Shown: in pieces, positions 1-6,928 of the stretch
How positions within the stretch are numbered: position 1 is the stretch's first letter
Layout of the letters: each line of letters opens with the position of its first letter
Assembly: GCA_027487055.1 (NCBI GenBank)
Contig: JAIYEJ010000168.1
Coordinates: forward strand, 1-15,122
Source of the DNA: Methylotenera sp.
Lineage (GTDB): Bacteria > Pseudomonadota > Gammaproteobacteria > Burkholderiales > Methylophilaceae
Reading direction: 5' to 3'
DNA: 15,122 nucleotides
The notes under the pieces: model-generated
The model's database searches: none
The model's input: the letters and a program-made list of their open reading frames with translations, nothing else
Told to the model about the DNA's origin: nothing
Program-made: the position numbers and the translations under genes

Positions 1-826
1 AATCTTGCTGAAGCCAATGTGAAGCATTTTCAATCCCCTCAAAAACTGCATTGGGAATTTCACTGGCTAATTGTTGGCCGTCTTCACACTTTTGCCATGG
101 GTCTTTCATACCCCAAAGTACTAAAGTGGAGGCTTTTATGCTGCCATGTCGTTCAACCAAGGCCATAGTTTGGTTTGCGTTTAAAGCAGATGCATTTCGA
201 ATTAAACTGAGCTTACCTTCTTCGCTCGCCCAAGGAGCAATAATGCCCTCACGAAACGTAGGGGTGAGGCGATTTTTATTGTAAACACCCGCAGATAAAC
301 TTTCTTCTAATGCATTGGTAAGGTCAGAAATTGGGCGATGTTTCCACCGCATCGGATGACCAAAATCCAACATATCATCATCAAAGCGGTCGTAACAAAC
401 AGAGTTGGTAATCACCAAACGGTTCACAACCTGTGCGTGCTCAATTGCCAAAATTAGCGCTACCGCGCCACCTGTATCGTGACCAACCACATCGACTTGT
501 GTGATGTTTATCGCTTTCAGCAAAGCCAATATCATCCTAGCTTGGTCTTGAAAAGAGCGGTCAAAACAATCACGTCGATCAGACCAACCATGTCCCATAA
601 AATCAGGCGCAATCACGCGATAGCCAGCATCCACCAAAAAAGGAATCACTGCATGATACAGAAAGCCCCAAGTAGGGATACCATGCATGAGTAAGATAGT
701 ACCAACTTTGCTTTCACCAGCATCAATATAACGAATATTGATTGAGGTATGTGCTGCCTGTCCTGCTGGCAGCGTGATTTCTAATTGCGCATTTTTAAAC
801 GCCTGCCACTGACTTAGGTTTTGCAT
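1..826 (-). CDS. Alpha/beta hydrolase with Asp nucleophile, haloalkane dehalogenase/epoxide hydrolase type (3' end cut off)
   Basis: Reading the minus strand from the ATG at 826 gives 275 open codons that run off the left edge. An in-frame stop lies three codons upstream of this ATG, so it is the only close start, although no clear ribosome site precedes it. The product has the oxyanion motif HGIPTW (residues 48-53), the nucleophile elbow GHDTGG with Asp117, a candidate catalytic acid Asp242 in WGMKDPW, and a candidate catalytic His270 in SHWLQQD. An Asp nucleophile instead of Ser is known for haloalkane dehalogenases and soluble epoxide hydrolases. The missing part should be only the C-terminal tail. 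It is divergent from the guanidine operon and has no obvious metabolic link to it. The natural substrate cannot be told from sequence. Confidence 0.85.
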   Translation of the reverse strand, partial: MQNLSQWQAFKNAQLEITLPAGQAAHTSINIRYIDAGESKVGTILLMHGIPTWGFLYHAVIPFLVDAGYRVIAPDFMGHGWSDRRDCFDRSFQDQARMILALLKAINITQVDVVGHDTGGAVALILAIEHAQVVNRLVITNSVCYDRFDDDMLDFGHPMRWKHRPISDLTNALEESLSAGVYNKNRLTPTFREGIIAPWASEEGKLSLIRNASALNANQTMALVERHGSIKASTLVLWGMKDPWQKCEDGQQLASEIPNAVFEGIENASHWLQQD

Positions 827-968
827 GTTAGTTTATGATCAGTCTTGTTGAATAATAGATTATAGATAAATCAGTTTAAGTATGTCTTTATCTAATTAGT
901 TAATCAATAGGCCGCAAATATAAACACAAAACGTGTATGCACAATGCATGCACCTGATTAGAAATAAG

Positions 969-983
969 GCACTATTTTAGTGC
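969..983. promoter_or_regulatory. Putative NtrC-binding enhancer
   Basis: GCAC-TATTTTA-GTGC is a perfect dyad matching the GCAC-N7-GTGC core of known NtrC sites. Its centre (976) lies about 119 bp upstream of the start point predicted from the sigma-54 element at 1069-1084, the distance range usual for NtrC enhancers. A second, degenerate copy (GCAC-N7-GCAC, 939-953) lies about 30 bp further up, roughly three helical turns away, and could be a weaker partner site. The dyad and spacing are seen in the sequence. NtrC occupancy is inferred. Confidence 0.6.
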
Positions 984-1068
984 GTTAATAAATTAGTTAT
1001 ATTTCAATTAATTAAATGTTTTTAAATAACATGATGATTTTTATATGAAATTTTTATAAAAAAGCATG

Positions 1069-1084
1069 TGGCATAGTAATTGCA
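1069..1084 (+). promoter_or_regulatory. Sigma-54 (RpoN) promoter of the guanidine operon
   Basis: TGGCATAGTAATTGCA fits the sigma-54 consensus TGGCAC-N5-TTGCW, with the invariant GG (1070-1071) and GC (1082-1083) exactly ten bases apart. The predicted transcription start is near 1095, giving a 5' leader of about 210 nt that contains the guanidine-I riboswitch. Such promoters need an ATP-dependent activator, and the dyad at 969-983 suggests NtrC, which would make expression depend on nitrogen limitation. The region from 827 to 1068 is otherwise AT-rich and shows no gene. Confidence 0.75.
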
Positions 1085-1102
1085 AGGGATTTTTAACGAG
1101 AA

Positions 1103-1128
1103 AGCGGTTTAGTTCTGCATTAACCGCT
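1103..1128 (+). other. Leader hairpin between promoter and riboswitch
   Basis: AGCGGTT (1103-1109) and AACCGCT (1122-1128) form a perfect 7-bp stem with a 12-nt loop. It would start a few bases after the predicted transcription start and 5' of the riboswitch aptamer. It is not followed by a T tract, so it is not a typical intrinsic terminator. It may protect the 5' end of the leader. Its function is unknown. Confidence 0.45.
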
Positions 1129-1141
1129 ACAAGTTTTACCA

Positions 1142-1261
1142 AAGATGACTAGGGTTCCGACTTTTGTGTTTATAAAGTGCTGGTCCAAGAGTTGTCGGCC
1201 ACCACCTGTATTTTTTACAGCTTGGCTACACGGAGGGATAAAAGCCCGGGAGACTGCATTT
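1142..1261 (+). promoter_or_regulatory. Guanidine-I (ykkC) riboswitch
   Basis: The conserved blocks of the guanidine-I aptamer occur in order: CTAGGGTTCCG (about 1149-1159), CTGGTCCAAGAG (1180-1191) and ACACGGAGGGATAAAAGCCC plus GGGAGA (1228-1253). Visible helices are ACTTT/AAAGT (1160-1164 with 1174-1178), GGCCA/TGGCT (1197-1201 with 1223-1227) capped by CTGTA/TACAG (1206-1210 with 1216-1220), and the GGG...CCC pair around ATAAAAG. A weak closing stem AGATG/CATTT (1143-1147 with 1257-1261) sets the borders. One block reads GGTCCAAGAG where GGTCCGAGAG is the usual form as I recall it. No terminator with a T tract follows, so control is probably at translation of the first gene. This class binds guanidine and switches expression on. 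Confidence 0.93.
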
Positions 1262-1293
1262 AATCGATGCCGCCTTCTCGACTTTTATTGACC

Positions 1294-1308
1294 AAGGAGC
1301 CAATCATG
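1294..1308 (+). promoter_or_regulatory. Ribosome site of SBP1, possible switch target of the guanidine-I RNA
   Basis: AAGGAG (1294-1299) lies six bases before the ATG at 1306 and decides this start over the upstream in-frame ATG at 1267, which would put about 13 non-signal residues before the signal peptide. AGCCAA (1298-1303), overlapping the end of the ribosome site, is complementary to TTGGCT (1222-1227), which is part of an aptamer helix. That would allow an alternative, closed pairing when guanidine is absent. The pairing is inference. Confidence 0.55.
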
Positions 1309-2301
1309 CGATTAATTCAACCAAATTTCATTAAACGATTTTTTTCGTTTTCGCTATTCATATTCGTTTGTTTAGTCAGCGTGCCTTCTGTTTCAGCACA
1401 GCAATTAAAAATTGGATATAGCGATTGGCCTGGTTATGTTGCTTGGCAAGTGGCTATTGATAAAGGCTGGTTTAAAGAGGCAGGGGTTGATGTTAAGTTT
1501 GAATGGTTTGCTGATTATTCAGCCTCACTTGAAGCCTTTGGTGCTGGAAAATTAGACGGTATTACTTTAACAAACGGTGATTCTTTAGTGATTGCTTCTG
1601 GCGGCGCTAAAAATACCATGATATTGCTACTTGATTACTCTGATGGTAATGACATGGTGGTTGCTAAGCCAGGCATAAAATCATTAAAAGATCTTAAAGG
1701 TAAAAAAGTTGGGTTAGAAGTTGGTTTTGTAGAGCACTTACTCTTTCTTAAAGCGCTTGAACAAGCGGGCATGAAAGAATCGGATGTCACTATTGTTAAC
1801 ACGAAAACTAACGAAACTCCTCAAGCCTTAGAGTCTAACGATATTTCCGCAATTGTTGCTTGGCAACCAAGCTCTGGCGAGGCCTTAAAACGCGTACCTG
1901 GCTCTAAGGCAATCTACACTTCAGCAAATGTACCAGGCTTGCTTTACGACGTTTTAAGCGTTAGTCCTACTAGCTTAGAAGCAAATAAAAGTAACTGGGT
2001 AAAAGTCACTCAGGTTTGGAATAAAGTCGTTAATTATGTGAACAATCCAAAGACGCAAGCAGATGCTGTAAAAATCATGTCTGCCCGCACAGGCCTTACA
2101 CCAGAAGTATATCTACCCTTTCTGAAAGGTACTCGGCTTTTTAACATTGCAGACGGTAAAAAAGTAGTGGTGAAAGGTGATGGACTCAAATCACTTTATG
2201 GATCTACCAAAATTGCGGATGGATTTAATGTGAAATATGAAGTGTACAAAACACCACAAAATATTGATAAAGCAATTGACCCATCGATCGCATACAAATA
2301 G
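1306..2301 (+). CDS. Periplasmic substrate-binding protein, TauA/SsuA/NrtA-like (SBP1)
   Basis: This 331-residue protein starts with a basic stretch, a hydrophobic core (about residues 10-25) and a signal-peptidase site near SVSA-QQ. The mature part has the type II binding-protein layout of the nitrate/sulfonate/taurine family: KIGYSDWPGYVAWQVAIDKG at the N-lobe, then KGWFKEAGVDVKF, and a SLKDLKGKKVG lobe-crossing segment. It is the first gene behind the guanidine-I riboswitch, so guanidine or a substituted guanidine is the likely ligand. It is a close paralogue of the binding protein at 4922-5914, but it sits about 3.6 kb from the permease gene with four genes between. At a probable pocket position it reads VAWQPSSGEAL where the paralogue reads GTFEPSASQAL, which suggests a different ligand preference. 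Family assignment is firm. The ligand is inferred from context. Confidence 0.9.
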   Translation: MRLIQPNFIKRFFSFSLFIFVCLVSVPSVSAQQLKIGYSDWPGYVAWQVAIDKGWFKEAGVDVKFEWFADYSASLEAFGAGKLDGITLTNGDSLVIASGGAKNTMILLLDYSDGNDMVVAKPGIKSLKDLKGKKVGLEVGFVEHLLFLKALEQAGMKESDVTIVNTKTNETPQALESNDISAIVAWQPSSGEALKRVPGSKAIYTSANVPGLLYDVLSVSPTSLEANKSNWVKVTQVWNKVVNYVNNPKTQADAVKIMSARTGLTPEVYLPFLKGTRLFNIADGKKVVVKGDGLKSLYGSTKIADGFNVKYEVYKTPQNIDKAIDPSIAYK

Positions 2302-2324
2302 AAAAAAAATTTTGGATAATCAAT

Positions 2325-3380
2325 ATGAGTTCAGCAAATTCAATCTTTAATATCGAGCGGCACTTTAGAGATAAAGAAGGCGTTAAGTATAACTTAATGG
2401 CTTTTGGATTTACTTTTATTGGCTATTTGATGGGTGTGATGTGGTTATTTTCTAATCACTTTATTCTCAATATCTTAGGTGTATTGCTTACAGCAGAAGC
2501 ACTAATTATTAGCGCTTATTTATTGCATGAGTTTAGTCATTACAGCATCTTTAAGACGCCTCAAATGAACGCTCTATGGGGCAACATCATGAGCTGGATG
2601 AATGGCAGTTGTTATGGCACATTTGAAGAGATTCGAAATAAACACATGCGTCACCATATCGACCGCGCAGATGTGGTGAGCTTTGATATGCGACGCTTTA
2701 TAGAAAATCTGCCTACATTCTTTAAAGCAATCGTTAAAGCTTTAGAGTGGCTGTATATCCCGGTGGCAGAGATGATGATGCACTTTTTTGTTATTTATCT
2801 TCCATTTGTGACACCAAAATGGCATCACAAAAGAACGCGCACCGCTGCCACTCTACTCATTAGAACCACAATTTTTATATTGATGTTTATTGTCTCACCT
2901 AAGGCGTGGTTTTTGTATGCACTTGCTTACTGCATCATGTTAACTGCTTTACGCTTTGCAGATACCTATCAGCATACGTATGACGTGTTTATGGTGGATG
3001 ACGCCAGTAAAAAAGATAAAACTTTTGAAGATGATGGCAAATTACGTGATGAGGCTTATGAACAAGCCAATACGTATTCAAATTTGGCTTCTATCCATCA
3101 TCCATGGTTGAATCTATTATTCCTTAACTTTCCATATCACAATGCACATCACGTAAAACCAATCGTGCCTTGGTATCAATTACCGCGATTTCATCGGGAG
3201 TTGTTCGGTCAGGATGCTGTTGCGACACCAGTAATTCCGATGCTGTATTGCCTAAAGAGTTTCCACAAACATCGTCTCGCTAGGTTAGAAAGCGAGGGCT
3301 ATGGCGTTATCGAATCTAAAGCTGGTGGGGCTGATAATTTTGTCGGCGTAGTAGGTGTTTCTTTTCTGACTGCGATATGA
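2325..3380 (+). CDS. Membrane fatty-acid-desaturase-like di-iron enzyme
   Basis: The 351-residue integral membrane protein carries the three histidine boxes of the fatty acid desaturase/hydroxylase superfamily: HEFSH (68-72), HMRHH (107-111) and HNAHH (272-276). It also has RFADTYQHTYD (210-220), a further His-containing stretch. Hydrophobic segments lie at about 24-64, 144-163 and 176-208. Family members use two irons and O2 to desaturate or hydroxylate, and some are alkane or carotenoid hydroxylases, so a lipid substrate cannot be assumed. The gene lies 23 bp after SBP1 and its stop overlaps the next start (ATGA). Within a guanidine-controlled operon it may oxidise a substituted guanidine, since hydroxylation next to the guanidino nitrogen would release guanidine. 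That role is speculative. Only a weak ribosome site (GGAT) precedes the ATG. Confidence 0.85.
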   Translation: MSSANSIFNIERHFRDKEGVKYNLMAFGFTFIGYLMGVMWLFSNHFILNILGVLLTAEALIISAYLLHEFSHYSIFKTPQMNALWGNIMSWMNGSCYGTFEEIRNKHMRHHIDRADVVSFDMRRFIENLPTFFKAIVKALEWLYIPVAEMMMHFFVIYLPFVTPKWHHKRTRTAATLLIRTTIFILMFIVSPKAWFLYALAYCIMLTALRFADTYQHTYDVFMVDDASKKDKTFEDDGKLRDEAYEQANTYSNLASIHHPWLNLLFLNFPYHNAHHVKPIVPWYQLPRFHRELFGQDAVATPVIPMLYCLKSFHKHRLARLESEGYGVIESKAGGADNFVGVVGVSFLTAI

Positions 3381-4159
3381 CTTCTGTTACTAAATTTTGG
3401 CCGATTCTAACTGCGACGCATCGTTATGATAAGTCTATTTCTACATTCAATCGCGGCGCAGGCCAGATAATAGAAGCGCCAATATTGGCCTATTTGATCG
3501 AGACCAAAAACGGCCGTATTTTGTATGACGTGGGATGCGATTACAACAAAATTAACAATTCAGCTATGCGCAAAAAGTACTATAACCCAGCAGTCTTTGA
3601 CTTTGGTGCGCCAGAGATGTATGAATCACAACGCTTGCCAAACCAACTCGCAAAATTAGGTTTATCGACACAAGATATTGATGTGGTCTTTTTAGGTCAT
3701 TTACATTTTGACCATGCTGGTGGCTTGTGCGATTTATGTGGCGCTGAGGTGCATATACAGGCAGATGAACTAGCTGCTGCAAATCCGCAAGATGACCCAG
3801 CATATTTTGATAACGAAATTATTGCCAATCCTGATTGGACGATAAAAGTAGGCGAATACGACTTGGTGCAAGGCGTGCGTGCTATCGCTAGCCCTGGGCA
3901 TACTGCAGGCCATATGTCGCTATGGATTGAACTACCACACGGTGCGCCGATTATTTTGGCGGGCGATGCGGCTGATTTAACTGAAAATATTGAAGAAGAA
4001 ATTGCGCCATGTAATTGCTGGCAAAATAAAACAGATTTAGCGGTACATAGCATACGTAAGCTTAAAAATTTAGCGAGCGAAGAAAAAGCCCATCTTTGGC
4101 CAAACCATGACATGGCGTTTTGGCAAACGCTCAAATGTTTTCCAGAAAGTTACTCGTAA
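3377..4159 (+). CDS. Metallo-beta-lactamase-fold hydrolase, N-acyl-homoserine-lactonase-like
   Basis: The 260-residue protein has a complete dinuclear metal site: HLHFDH (108-113), His175 in SPGHTAGH, Asp197 in AGDAAD and His244 in WPNHD. Spacing and the segment AYLIETKNGRILYDVGCD (38-55) are typical of the AttM/AiiA-like lactonase branch. There is no signal peptide, so it should be cytoplasmic. The start overlaps the desaturase stop by four bases and its own stop overlaps the next start (TAATG), so the three genes are probably translationally coupled. In this setting a role in quorum quenching is only one option. Hydrolysis of a lactone, lactam or ester formed from the desaturase product is another. 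Fold and metal site are seen in the sequence. The substrate is unknown. Confidence 0.88.
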   Translation: MTSVTKFWPILTATHRYDKSISTFNRGAGQIIEAPILAYLIETKNGRILYDVGCDYNKINNSAMRKKYYNPAVFDFGAPEMYESQRLPNQLAKLGLSTQDIDVVFLGHLHFDHAGGLCDLCGAEVHIQADELAAANPQDDPAYFDNEIIANPDWTIKVGEYDLVQGVRAIASPGHTAGHMSLWIELPHGAPIILAGDAADLTENIEEEIAPCNCWQNKTDLAVHSIRKLKNLASEEKAHLWPNHDMAFWQTLKCFPESYS

Positions 4160-4848
4160 TGACATTTTCAGTTCCTTCAAGATATTTAGGTGTTTGGAAG
4201 CGCACCTTGTTAGAACAACAAGGTTCTCAGGATACCAGTTCACTCGTGTTATGGATGCAAACCGAACGGGAACATGCAGATATTCGTATTCCAGCATCAC
4301 GCCCAGATTTTTCTGGTTGTAAGAATTTGCAAGACTGTTCTGCAGACCAATTGCGCTGGTTAGCGACGCAACAAGGTTTTAGTGGGGTGACAGAAGTTAA
4401 CAGCTCAATTTGTCAGTGGCATAGAGAGATGGATTTTCAACCAAAAACTGATGCACGTGATATTGGCGTTATGGCTTTTGATGGTGAAGATACATTATTA
4501 GAAACGGGCATCGACGTGCCGTATTTTGAGGTTTGGAAAAAACTCGAGTATTCACATCTAAATGTCAATTCAAGTCTAGTTTCTGGTGAAGATCGTCATG
4601 GTGTCGCAACAACCTCACGCTTGTTAATTGCTGGCAATCATTTTGCTTTTGTAAGACCGCGCAATGCCGTATTACCACAAGCAAGTTCATTGCAGGTCAT
4701 TATAGATAAACACTATCAGAGTATGCATACATTGCTTGATTGGTTAGATTTTGAAATTTCATTTGGAGAAATAGTCGACCACATTACCGGCCTTATTCAA
4801 TACTCAACCTTGCCTTTTCGAGAAGGTTCTGAGTTACGTCTGCAGTAA
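4159..4848 (+). CDS. Uncharacterised lipocalin/HRI1-like protein
   Basis: I chose the ATG at 4159, which overlaps the preceding stop (TAATG), giving 229 residues. An in-frame ATG at 4120 lies inside the MBL gene and would add 13 residues without similarity to the fold. The sequence has no signal peptide or membrane segment. Recognisable marks are GVWKR near the start (11-15), DIRIP (41-45), CQWHREMDFQP (85-95) and a TGIDVPYFEVWKKL segment (116-129). This pattern of W-x-R and DIRIP strands resembles bacterial relatives of the yeast HRI1 family, which has a lipocalin-like beta-barrel; I recall this from memory and could not check it. No catalytic residues are evident. Tight coupling to the MBL hydrolase suggests a shared task, perhaps binding a small hydrophobic substrate or product. 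Function unknown. Confidence 0.75.
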   Translation: MTFSVPSRYLGVWKRTLLEQQGSQDTSSLVLWMQTEREHADIRIPASRPDFSGCKNLQDCSADQLRWLATQQGFSGVTEVNSSICQWHREMDFQPKTDARDIGVMAFDGEDTLLETGIDVPYFEVWKKLEYSHLNVNSSLVSGEDRHGVATTSRLLIAGNHFAFVRPRNAVLPQASSLQVIIDKHYQSMHTLLDWLDFEISFGEIVDHITGLIQYSTLPFREGSELRLQ

Positions 4849-4921
4849 AGATTTTAAGTGTTCTTGAGCGTTAAGTTGTAGAAAAGGTGTTATTTTTTAG
4901 TAATTAATTAGGAGAGTGAAC

Positions 4922-5914
4922 ATGTTATTTGATAAGAATGCATTTAGTTTTAAAAAATTAATCGTTACAACGGTCATGCCTGTCGCTATGGCATTTAGTA
5001 GTTTATCTCAAGCAGCCGAGCCTTTAAAAGTAGCTTACAGTGATTGGCCAGGTTTTGTCGCATGGCAAGTTGCGATTGATAAAGGTTGGTTTAAAGAAGC
5101 GGGCTTAGATATTAAATTTGATTGGTTTGATTATGGTGCATCATTGGAAGCCTTTTCTGCAGGTAAAGTAGACGGCGTATTTGTAACGAATGGCGACGCT
5201 TTAGTGGTTGGTTCAGGTGGAGCAAAAAATACCATGATTTTGATTACCGATTACTCAAACGGTAATGACATGATTATTGGCAAGCCTGGTATTAAAAGTT
5301 TAAAAGATTTAAAAGGTAAAAAAGTTGGTACAGAGCTGGGCATCGTTGATCATCTTTTATTACTGGATGGTTTAGAGAAAGCGGGTATGAAAGAGTCAGA
5401 TGTGACTTTAGTAAACGTAAAAATTAATGATACCCCACAAGCACTTGCTTCAGGAGATTTAGCGGCTGTAGGTACTTTTGAGCCAAGCGCAAGCCAAGCA
5501 TTAAAGCTTGTACCAGGTTCTAAACCAATTTACACCTCTGCTAAGTCACCCGGTTTGATATATGACGTTTTAACTGTAAGCCCAGCAAGTTTATCTAGTC
5601 GTAAAGAAGATTGGAAAAAATTAGCTGCGGTGTGGGACAAAGTGGTGGCCTATATTAATGACCCAAAAACTCAAGCAGATGCAGTCAAAATTATGTCTGC
5701 ACGTGATGGCTTAACACCAGCTGAGTACAAAAAATTCATGAAAGGCACACGTTTGATGACAGTAGCAGAAGGCAAAGCGGCTTACGTTAAAGCGGATGGC
5801 TTGAAATCACTTTGGGGTTCTACCAAAAATGCAGATAACTTTAATGTGAAAAATGCGATTTACAAAGAGCCGCAAGATATTGGCTTATATATAGACCCAG
5901 TGCTTTACAAATAA
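4922..5914 (+). CDS. Periplasmic substrate-binding protein, TauA/SsuA/NrtA-like (SBP2)
   Basis: The 330-residue protein starts at the ATG at 4922, seven bases after AGGAG (4910-4914). A GTG at 4916 is in frame but too close to that site. A signal peptide (hydrophobic core about 12-27) ends near SQAA-EP. The mature sequence matches SBP1 over its full length, with long identical blocks such as AWQVAIDKGWFKEAG, SGGAKNTMI and KTQADAVKIMSAR. By eye about two thirds of positions are the same. It is directly followed by the permease and ATPase genes, so it is the canonical partner of this ABC importer. The pocket segment GTFEPSAS has an acidic residue where SBP1 has Gln, which would suit a cationic guanidinium ligand. 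A 73-bp AT-rich gap separates it from the upstream trio; I see no convincing promoter or terminator there. Confidence 0.92.
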   Translation: MLFDKNAFSFKKLIVTTVMPVAMAFSSLSQAAEPLKVAYSDWPGFVAWQVAIDKGWFKEAGLDIKFDWFDYGASLEAFSAGKVDGVFVTNGDALVVGSGGAKNTMILITDYSNGNDMIIGKPGIKSLKDLKGKKVGTELGIVDHLLLLDGLEKAGMKESDVTLVNVKINDTPQALASGDLAAVGTFEPSASQALKLVPGSKPIYTSAKSPGLIYDVLTVSPASLSSRKEDWKKLAAVWDKVVAYINDPKTQADAVKIMSARDGLTPAEYKKFMKGTRLMTVAEGKAAYVKADGLKSLWGSTKNADNFNVKNAIYKEPQDIGLYIDPVLYK

Positions 5915-5936
5915 TTAATTACAAATGGGATTAAAA

Positions 5937-6914
5937 ATGAAGTCATTTTCTTTTTTATCAGGTTGGTTTGGCGTTCGACAAGAACTGTCTAAAGAGCGCC
6001 GCACCATACTTGGTTGGGCTTCATTTTTACTTCCTATTTTGATTTGGTGCGCAGTAAGTTATGTGCCTTTTATTTGGCATCCAGCTGTGCTTGTACAAGA
6101 TATTGGCGATGTGGATTATTTTCAGGAAGGCATGCGTATTGATAAAGCGATCTTTCAAGAAGAGTTCGAAAATATGCAACGCGAAGGCAAAAAAGTACCA
6201 CAGGGTGTTTCTACCAACCCGATTTATTTACCAGCACCACATGAAGTTGCCATCGCCTTTTATACCTCTTTTACAACACCACCTGCCCAAAAAGATGGTC
6301 AATGGATGCACGAGAGCCTGTGGCAAAGCATTCAAGTGATTTTCTGGGGTTTTGTCATTTCATCTCTGATTGGTGTGCCGCTAGGGATTTTATGTGGCAC
6401 TTACAGTGTGATTGCTCGACTATTTGAACCATTTATTGAGTTCTTTAGATATTTACCAGCACCCGCATTTGGTGCATTGATGGTAGCTATTTTAGGCATT
6501 TATGATGGTCCAAAAATCGCAATTATCGTGATAGGTACCTTTTTTCAGCAGGTATTGGTTATTTGTAACACCACGCGCAAATTGGATTACTCACTCATCG
6601 AAGCCGCCATGACTTTAGGTACCAGCAAATGGAAACTACTTAAAAATGTGGTGATTCCAGGTATTTTGCCAAATCTGTATCTAGATATGCGTATTTTATT
6701 AGGCTGGGCATGGACTTATCTGATTGTTGCTGAGCTAATCGGTACTTCTTCTGGCATAACTTTGTTTATTACGCAGCAAGCGCGTTATCAGCATTTTGAT
6801 AATGTGTTCGCAGCGATATTTATTATTGGGTTTATTGGCTTAGGCACCGATCTATTTCTCGCTTGGCTAGGTAGACGCATGTTCCGCTGGGATAGACCAG
6901 TTAACAAAGAGTAG
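5937..6914 (+). CDS. ABC transporter permease, TauC/SsuC/NrtB-like
   Basis: This inner-membrane subunit has about six hydrophobic segments and the cytoplasmic EAA loop (EAAMTLGTSKWKLLKNVVIP, about 222-241) that contacts the ATPase. I prefer the ATG at 5937 (325 residues) because GGGA lies six bases upstream. The ATG at 5925 would add four residues and lacks a ribosome site. The first membrane segment (about 24-46) is followed by a charged, soluble stretch of about 55 residues (about 48-103). This seems long for the family and may face the periplasm near the binding proteins. It lies directly between SBP2 and the ATPase. It presumably imports guanidine or a derivative. Confidence 0.9.
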   Translation: MKSFSFLSGWFGVRQELSKERRTILGWASFLLPILIWCAVSYVPFIWHPAVLVQDIGDVDYFQEGMRIDKAIFQEEFENMQREGKKVPQGVSTNPIYLPAPHEVAIAFYTSFTTPPAQKDGQWMHESLWQSIQVIFWGFVISSLIGVPLGILCGTYSVIARLFEPFIEFFRYLPAPAFGALMVAILGIYDGPKIAIIVIGTFFQQVLVICNTTRKLDYSLIEAAMTLGTSKWKLLKNVVIPGILPNLYLDMRILLGWAWTYLIVAELIGTSSGITLFITQQARYQHFDNVFAAIFIIGFIGLGTDLFLAWLGRRMFRWDRPVNKE

Positions 6915-6928
6915 GTTGGATATATTAA

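Noticed and set aside
51..694. Two short + strand open frames near the left end (51-284 and 479-694).
   Set aside because: They lie antisense to the hydrolase gene, which has a complete set of catalytic motifs on the - strand.
4120..4158. Longer N-terminus for the HRI1-like protein.
   Set aside because: It would overlap the MBL coding end by 40 bases, whereas the ATG at 4159 gives the stop-start overlap seen elsewhere in this operon.
3564..4300. Several minus-strand open frames within the MBL and HRI1-like genes.
   Set aside because: They are shadows of genes with clear metal motifs and coupled starts, and they have low-complexity or implausible protein sequence.
4849..4921. Internal promoter before SBP2.
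   Set aside because: Only poor -35/-10 matches with bad spacing, and no sigma-54 element, could be found.
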